Source: JADJNW01 sp046314415
GTDB taxonomy: Bacteria; Bacteroidota; Bacteroidia; Chitinophagales; Saprospiraceae
Direction of reading: 5' to 3'
Assembly (NCBI GenBank): GCA_046314415.1
Contig: JBKBWT010000062.1
Coordinates: 1-20,378, forward strand
Length of the DNA stretch: 20,378 nt
Each line of letters starts with the position of its first letter. The stretch's first letter is position 1. Below are positions 15,264-20,378 of the stretch, in pieces. The notes beneath the pieces are model-generated. The model had not been told where the DNA came from and did no database searches. It worked only from the letters and a program-made list of their open reading frames with translations. A program made the translations under genes and the position numbers.

Positions 15264-15396
15264 ACTAATGAGTTTTGAATAGAGTTTTAAAAATTAAATA
15301 TACATCACACTAATTTTCAGAAGATTGTTTTCAAGCAGGCAGAATGGGGGGAAACAATTAATTAGAAGATTTCAACTTCGACAAACAACGAACATC

Positions 15397-15404
15397 CAAA
15401 ATTA
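15397..15404 (-). promoter_or_regulatory. candidate -7 element for SusCD operon 2
   Basis: TAATTTTG on the minus strand matches TAnnTTTG exactly, 133 bp before the SusC start, implying a leader of roughly 125 nt. It lies 49 bp downstream of the previous operon's terminator. No convincing TTG -33 element is seen, so the call is tentative. Confidence 0.4.
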
Positions 15405-15449
15405 AATTGTGTTCATGTAAAAATTGAAAATAATAACACTAAATAGACT

Positions 15450-15480
15450 AAAAAAGGCTCCTTTTTGCAAAAGGAGCCTT
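15450..15480 (-). terminator. Rho-independent terminator of SusCD operon 3
   Basis: On the minus strand AAGGCTCCTTTT pairs perfectly with AAAAGGAGCCTT (12 bp, 3-nt loop GCA) and runs into TTTTTT. It starts 37 bp after the SusD stop at 15518. Confidence 0.95.
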
Positions 15481-15517
15481 CCTGAACAGTACGTCAAAAG
15501 CTAAAATGTACGCTATT

Positions 15518-16906
15518 TTAGTAACCTGGATTCTGTACAATGTTTTGATTTACATCTACTTCCCGACGCGGAATAGGATAAACAATCAGATTTGAAGTAG
15601 CTTCAATTGTACAGGGCGCAGTCAACTCTACGCCGGTATTACATTGGTCTCTTACCAAATCAATGCCATTGCGCCATAGGTCAAACTTGGTATGTCCTTC
15701 AAATGCCAACTCACGACGGCGTTCATCGAGTACTGCTTGTAGCAACGCGTCACCGGATAAACCGGACAACGAAGTAGCGCCACGTTTGGTGCGAATGGCA
15801 TTCAGGTCAGCTAATGCCTGGGTGCCTTTATTCTGACGGGCATTGGCTTCGGCACGGATCAGATACATTTCGGAAATACGCAGGATTTTGGGGCTGAATA
15901 AACCCGGTACATCATCCTGGGCAAAGAATTTACTTTGGAAAAATTCGCCTGAAGTGGGTTCTTCATAAATAAATTCCAGTCGGTCGTCGCCTTCTTCATA
16001 TAAATCAATCAAATCCTCGGATACCCGAATATCGCCATAACCTTCCGGATTGTAAATCTGCCCCAGATTGTCAGCTCCATTTGTTTCAGTAGCAACATAG
16101 CGCAGCGTAAAAATTTCCTCGGAAGAGCCTGGTTCGGCAAAAGCTGCTACAATATCTTCCGCAATTGCATAGCGCCCACTGTTAATAACGGTAGAAGCCG
16201 CCTGTTCGGCATTGGCATAATCACCTTTGTACAAATAAACCCTTGCTAATAGCGCATCGGCAGCATCTTGCGAGAAGCGATAAATACTTTCATTGGTAAG
16301 CAGCGGACGAGCCGCATTCAGGTCCGCAATGATCTGCGTATAAACCTCTTCGATGGTGTTGCGAGCTGGTTCCTCTACACCAGGCGTGAGTACCAGCGGT
16401 ACACCCAGGTCAGTCGTTGGCGTGCTCTGCGTGTAAGGCTTGGCAAAGGCACGTACCAGATCAAAATAAATCAGTGCCCGTAAGCCCAAGGCTTCGCCTT
16501 TGATGCTGTTGAGTTCTGTTTCATCTCCCTCAATGTTATCAATCCGAGCAATAATATTATTGGCACGGAAAATCGTGGAATATGCAACGTTCCATAAATC
16601 ACGAATATCGGTATTATCTGCATTCCAGGTGTATGTATAATTGGTTACAAAACGGTTAGAATTGGCAATCGACAAATACACCAGATCGCCTTCTACTTCC
16701 GGCATTACCAAATAATTTCTACCATAATAGGAAACCGACTGTAATCCATTATACAAACCTAAAATGGCAGCGCGCGCGCCGCTAATATCATTCAATGCCT
16801 CGTCTGTTGGCAATGCATCCGTTGGCGATAAATCCAGTTCATCCCCACAGGAAGCCATTATGATAGATAAGCAGCACAGATATAATAATGATTTTAATTT
16901 TTTCAT
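15518..16906 (-). CDS. SusD/RagB-family nutrient-binding outer membrane lipoprotein (pair 3)
   Basis: 462 residues. The signal peptide ends MASC with the lipidated Cys at 20, then GDELDLSPTDALP, a common SusD N-terminus. The helical core includes ILGLYNGLQSVSYYGRNYLV, LWNVAYSTIFRANNIIARID and LGLRALIYFDLVRAFAKPY. The C-terminal SusD signature is ISEMYLIRAEANARQNKGTQ and then LDERRRELAFEGHTKFDLWR, ending with RREVDVNQNIVQNPGY. It is clearly of the SusD family but much less like the pair 1 and 2 SusDs than those are to each other, lacking for example their TGTFPS and DNNGIGR blocks. Encoded 24 bp after its SusC partner and followed by a strong terminator. Ligand unknown. Confidence 0.95.
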   Translation of the reverse strand: MKKLKSLLYLCCLSIIMASCGDELDLSPTDALPTDEALNDISGARAAILGLYNGLQSVSYYGRNYLVMPEVEGDLVYLSIANSNRFVTNYTYTWNADNTDIRDLWNVAYSTIFRANNIIARIDNIEGDETELNSIKGEALGLRALIYFDLVRAFAKPYTQSTPTTDLGVPLVLTPGVEEPARNTIEEVYTQIIADLNAARPLLTNESIYRFSQDAADALLARVYLYKGDYANAEQAASTVINSGRYAIAEDIVAAFAEPGSSEEIFTLRYVATETNGADNLGQIYNPEGYGDIRVSEDLIDLYEEGDDRLEFIYEEPTSGEFFQSKFFAQDDVPGLFSPKILRISEMYLIRAEANARQNKGTQALADLNAIRTKRGATSLSGLSGDALLQAVLDERRRELAFEGHTKFDLWRNGIDLVRDQCNTGVELTAPCTIEATSNLIVYPIPRREVDVNQNIVQNPGY

Positions 16907-16930
16907 GATTATTCATTCATTTGTTAAAAA

Positions 16931-19900
16931 TTAGAAAGAAACATCCAAACCGAATGTGATGGTTTTACCTACCGGATAACGGAAGAATTCCTCGCCACTC
17001 TCGTCCATCTCGGGATCGAAGCCAGTGTAATCGGTAATAGTGAGCAGGTTTTGTCCTTGTACGTACAGCAATACATTCGAAAGTCCAATGCGTTTAGCAA
17101 ACGTATTAGGAAATGAATAACTCAAGGTAACATTACGTAAACGAATGAACGATCCGTCTTCGAGGTAGCGCGAAGAGGAAGCATTGGAGCGACTGTTACC
17201 ACCCAACAGCGGCTGTGGGCGCTCGGCAACATCACCTGGCTGTTGCCAGTAGTTTTCACCGGCTTGTATAATATTATTAAATTGCCCAATGCGTTGTCCG
17301 TCGCTTTCTACAAAAGCACGCGATGAATTGTAAATTTCGTGTCCTTGCGCTGTGTAAAAAAATGCGGATAAGGAGAAGCCACGGAAAGAAAATGTATTGT
17401 TCAGACCGGCAATAAAATCAGGTTCGGCATTGCCGACAACCTTGCGTACCGCCTGGCGATAATCGCTGGTGGTGCCTTCTTCGGTTTCCCACAGCNNNNN
17501 NNNNNCCCACAGCGGTTTGCCATTAGCCGGATCTACGCCTGCCCATACCTGCATGTATTGAGTACGGATGGGTTCGCCTTCGCGCCAAAGCTGACGAGGA
17601 ATATCCGGATTGATAATGTCTTCATCATTCGGAAGTTCCAGAATTTGATTGCGGTTAGCCGAGAAATTAAAATCAATATTCCAACGGAAGCCATTCGGAC
17701 TACTAGGAATAAATGGTGCAGTAGAGAGGGTTAACTCCACGCCGGAATTTCTGATTGCTCCAACATTGCGTAAGGCAGTGGTGAACCCGGAAGTGGAAGA
17801 AACCGGTACATTCAGCAGCAAGTCTTCGCCCCGGCGATTGTACCATTCAATCGTACCGCTCAGGCGGCTGTTTAAGACAGCAAAATCCAAGCCTACATTC
17901 AAATTTTTGCTGATTTCCCAGGTCAAATCCGGGTTAGCAATCTGCGCTGGTACGCTACCCGGTTGATTATTATACCCTACACTACCCAGATTATAAGGAT
18001 CGGTAGCAAAAGAGTATAACTCCTGTGATCTAAAGTTTTCAATATCGGCATTACCGGAAGTACCGTAGCTAGCCCGCAGGCGCAGGTTGTTAAAAAAGCC
18101 ATTTTGGAGAAAATCTTCGCTCGTCAAAATCCAGGAGCCGCCGACTGAATAGAAGGTTGCGTATCGATTATTAGCGCCAAAACGCGAAGAACCATCATTC
18201 CGCGCACTTACTGTCAGGAAATATTTTTCCCGGAAGTTATAATTCACTTGTCCTAGTACCGATACAAACGAATAATCGGTGGAAAAACCGCCCACCGTCT
18301 GAGGCTCGGCAGCAGAACCCAGGTACTTCAACTGACCCGAAGCCAAGCCAATACCCGTAGCGTTAAAATTGGAACGATTAACGCGTTGAAATTCAAAACC
18401 CGCCAGTGCATCGAGATTATGATCGGAACTCAAGGTGGTAAAATAGCGCAACAAGGACTGCGTGGTCAGGGTACGATTCTCATTATATGCATCGGTAATC
18501 GCTCCGTTCAGCGGTGCACCGTCAGCAGTGGTTGGGTCAAAGAAATTATTTTCTCGAATATTAATGAAATCAATATTAGCGGTTTGCGTAAAATTTAAAT
18601 TCGGTAAAATTCTATAGCGTGCCGACACCTTAGAAATAAGGCGCAGGTTGCGGTTGACGGAGGGGTTAAGTGGCGCAGAGTACAAAAAGTTATCGCCGGT
18701 GAAAATTGTCCAATCTGGCTCCAAGCCAGTGTAATATTCACCCGTTGCCGGATTAATAGGCGATTGCAGCGGCGTATTGACAAATGCACCCAACAGCGGT
18801 GAGGAGAAGTTATTACCCGCACCAGCATTGAGATTGTCGGTATAAGAGGCATTAAAATTAAGACTAAAGTCTAACTTATCCGAAGCCATATGATCAATAT
18901 TACTACGAAGCGAAAGCCGATTAAAATCCGATTCTATCAAGATACCATCCTGTTGAAAATAACCACCGGATACAAAAAAGCGGGTCTTCTCATTGCCACC
19001 CGAAGCTTGTAATTCCAGATTGCTGGTTTGCCCTTGCCGGAAAGCCGCGTCCACCCAGTCAAACGAGGTATTCAGCAAGGATTGCGGATAGAGTTCGTCA
19101 ATTTCTTCCGGTGTGTAGCCACTATTTGCCAGCACCTGACGTTCGTAGTTCCAGATTTGCTCACCGTTCATCAGGTCAAAGTTACCCGTATTGGGCTGTG
19201 TAGTGCCATATTGCGCTTTGGCAGTAATGACGGTAGCACCGGCACGACCACGTTTGGTGGTAATCAGGATAACCCCATTCGATCCACGTGCACCATATAA
19301 AGCGGTAGCTGCGGCATCTTTCAAAATAGAAATGTTTTCAATATCATTTGGATTGATATTCGCCAGTACATCATTGGTGGTAGTAGTGGTGGTAAGGTCA
19401 CCTTGTTCAATAATAACTCCGTCAATGACATACAATGGACCTCGACCAGCCGTAATCGAACCGGTACCACGAATGCGAATGGCTTGTTGGGCACCTGGTT
19501 GCCCGGAAGGGGCCGTGGTAAGTACGCCAGGGGCTCGCCCTTGAATTAATTGGTTGACATCCGGTAGGGGTACATTCTCAATCGCTTCATTATCAATGGT
19601 AGACACGGAGGCAGTCAAGCGGCGGCGTTCCACCTCTGAATATCCGGTGACTACTACTTCGCTCAATTGAGCGACATCGGTAGTGAGCGTTACATCTATT
19701 ACATTGGAAGCACCAATAGGAATTTCCTGCGTGGCATAGCCTGTGTAAGAAAAGATCAGCGTTGTAGCATTCTCTGACAAAGTCAGTGTGTAAGTCCCAT
19801 CTGCTTCAGTAACTGTACCTATCGTAGTACCCTTAACTAAGATGCTGGCGCCAATTAGTGGTTCATTGGTTTCATCCACAACGGTGCCCGTCACTGTTCG

Positions 19901-19963
19901 CTGAGCTAGCAGGGAAACAATCCCCATTAACACCAGCGACAGAACTAGTGAGAATTTTTTCAT
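16931..19963 (-). CDS. SusC/RagA-family TonB-dependent outer membrane transporter (pair 3)
   Basis: The start at 19963 (MKKFSLVLSL) gives a signal peptide of about 21 residues ending LLAQ. The frame is open 18 codons further upstream, but that extension would bury the signal peptide. From 19963 the nominal length is 1010 residues. Parts: carboxypeptidase-D-like domain 23-93; Ton box EVVVTGY (102-108); plug with NQLIQGRAPGVLT, GPLYVIDGVII and NISILKDAAATALYGARGSN; then the barrel, ending FGLDVSF. It has VDPANGKPLW and then TSDYRQA instead of the DxNGDG loop of the other two SusCs. Ten N (17496-17505) lie in this loop between two copies of CCCACAGC; collapsing them gives GKPLWETEEGT and a length of 1004. 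The partner SusD follows after 24 bp. Divergent from pairs 1 and 2, so probably a different ligand. Confidence 0.95.
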   Translation of the reverse strand: MKKFSLVLSLVLMGIVSLLAQRTVTGTVVDETNEPLIGASILVKGTTIGTVTEADGTYTLTLSENATTLIFSYTGYATQEIPIGASNVIDVTLTTDVAQLSEVVVTGYSEVERRRLTASVSTIDNEAIENVPLPDVNQLIQGRAPGVLTTAPSGQPGAQQAIRIRGTGSITAGRGPLYVIDGVIIEQGDLTTTTTTNDVLANINPNDIENISILKDAAATALYGARGSNGVILITTKRGRAGATVITAKAQYGTTQPNTGNFDLMNGEQIWNYERQVLANSGYTPEEIDELYPQSLLNTSFDWVDAAFRQGQTSNLELQASGGNEKTRFFVSGGYFQQDGILIESDFNRLSLRSNIDHMASDKLDFSLNFNASYTDNLNAGAGNNFSSPLLGAFVNTPLQSPINPATGEYYTGLEPDWTIFTGDNFLYSAPLNPSVNRNLRLISKVSARYRILPNLNFTQTANIDFINIRENNFFDPTTADGAPLNGAITDAYNENRTLTTQSLLRYFTTLSSDHNLDALAGFEFQRVNRSNFNATGIGLASGQLKYLGSAAEPQTVGGFSTDYSFVSVLGQVNYNFREKYFLTVSARNDGSSRFGANNRYATFYSVGGSWILTSEDFLQNGFFNNLRLRASYGTSGNADIENFRSQELYSFATDPYNLGSVGYNNQPGSVPAQIANPDLTWEISKNLNVGLDFAVLNSRLSGTIEWYNRRGEDLLLNVPVSSTSGFTTALRNVGAIRNSGVELTLSTAPFIPSSPNGFRWNIDFNFSANRNQILELPNDEDIINPDIPRQLWREGEPIRTQYMQVWAGVDPANGKPLWXXXXLWETEEGTTSDYRQAVRKVVGNAEPDFIAGLNNTFSFRGFSLSAFFYTAQGHEIYNSSRAFVESDGQRIGQFNNIIQAGENYWQQPGDVAERPQPLLGGNSRSNASSSRYLEDGSFIRLRNVTLSYSFPNTFAKRIGLSNVLLYVQGQNLLTITDYTGFDPEMDESGEEFFRYPVGKTITFGLDVSF
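17496..17505. other. scaffold gap (10 N) within the SusC gene of pair 3
   Basis: Ten N flanked on both sides by the same 8 bases, CCCACAGC (17488-17495 and 17506-17513). Removing the N and one copy (18 bp) keeps the frame and gives GKPLWETEEG. The duplication is therefore most simply an unmerged contig overlap. Confidence 0.95.
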
Positions 19964-20001
19964 AACTGAATTAGTGTTTAAGTTAAAAAATAATAAAGCC
20001 T

Positions 20002-20021
20002 CTTTGCACCGGGGCAAAGTA
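20002..20021 (-). promoter_or_regulatory. hairpin overlapping a possible -7 box ahead of SusC pair 3
   Basis: CTTTGC (20002-20007) and GCAAAG (20014-20019) form a 6-bp stem with loop ACCGGG. On the minus strand TACTTTG (20021-20015) resembles a -7 box one base short of TAnnTTTG, about 50 bp before the ATG at 19963. It could be promoter, operator or leader structure. Confidence 0.3.
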
Positions 20022-20252
20022 GTGTAAATACACAGGGCTCGGAGTTTGCTGGGGAATGATCAGCATTCAAGATGATTGGCGCTAGCTTTACTAAAGTTGG
20101 ATAGTAAGCCTGGGGAGAGAAAGTAATAATGATTTAAATGTTCGCAAGCATGCTGTAAAAAAACAGAAACTCAGAAAAATGTCTGGTTAAAGGCGTTTAT
20201 AGGCATTTATTATTTTGTAATGATTACCCCTTAAAATAAAGATCGTACATAA

Positions 20253-20260
20253 CAAATGTA
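20253..20260 (-). promoter_or_regulatory. alternative -7 element for SusCD operon 3
   Basis: TACATTTG on the minus strand fits TAnnTTTG exactly but lies about 290 bp before the SusC start and lacks a clear TTG at the -33 position. If used, it would give a long leader. Confidence 0.25.
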
Positions 20261-20378
20261 TCGCTGCTTTAAAAATGTTAAATTCCTGCTTAAATGCAAA
20301 TGAAACTTTGTTGAAACTTCTTGCCATTCCATGCTGTTTATTTGCCAAAAGCGAAGCAACTTTGTATTGTTAACTGTT

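Larger units (their letters stand above)
19964..20378. other. upstream region of SusCD operon 3, no gene seen
   Basis: About 415 bp of AT-rich sequence without a credible gene up to the window edge. It holds a hairpin next to a TACTTTG box (20002-20021), an exact TAnnTTTG match at 20253-20260 on the minus strand (TACATTTG), and small palindromes at 20086-20096 and 20217-20227. The leader of the SusC operon probably starts in here. A gene to the right, outside the window, may also have its promoter here. Confidence 0.5.

Noticed and set aside
19964..20017. N-terminal extension of the third SusC (18 codons)
   Set aside because: It would precede the signal peptide with a Cys- and charge-containing segment, contains a promoter-like hairpin, and is absent from the two other SusCs.

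Overview
The window comes from a member of the Bacteroidota. The evidence is three SusC/SusD outer-membrane nutrient-uptake pairs, several -7 promoter elements of the TAnnTTTG type, weak Shine-Dalgarno sequences and Bacteroidota-style lipoprotein signals. The moderate GC content and the overall gene style would suit a Saprospiraceae-like lineage, but that placement is inference. Two runs of exactly 10 N (12050-12059 and 17496-17505) show that this is scaffolded draft sequence. Both probably hide no missing DNA.

Left part (1-5719), small unrelated units: a minus-strand partial lipoprotein of the PQQ-dependent sugar dehydrogenase type (1-916); an AT-rich secreted protein of unknown function (1014-1544); a divergent pair made of an HxlR-family regulator (1625-1984, minus) and a QorB/NmrA-like NAD(P)-binding oxidoreductase (2099-2953, plus) that share a control region with two palindromes; a hairpin between convergent genes; an atypical SDR dehydratase/epimerase-like protein (3002-3925, minus); a 568-bp intergenic region holding an orphan TetR-type palindrome and a 14-unit array of exact 21-bp period (4136-4429); a small SAM methyltransferase (4494-5018, minus); and a membrane-anchored DUF192 protein (5153-5719, minus).

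Right part (5753-20378), three consecutive minus-strand SusC-SusD operons: pair 3 (16931-19963 with 15518-16906), pair 2 (12192-15263 with 10788-12161) and pair 1 (7196-10324 with 5807-7165). In each, the TonB-dependent porin SusC comes first and the substrate-binding lipoprotein SusD follows after 24-30 bp. Each operon ends in its own strong Rho-independent terminator (15454-15480, 10727-10752, 5753-5783). Pairs 1 and 2 are close paralogs and look like a tandem duplication; pair 3 is more divergent. No glycoside hydrolase, peptidase, SusR/HTCS or anti-sigma/ECF gene is visible, so the substrate cannot be read from this window.

The observations most worth following are the 21-bp phased repeat array, the regulatory architecture between the HxlR and oxidoreductase genes, the tandem SusCD duplication, and the two N gaps, which can be resolved from their flanks.
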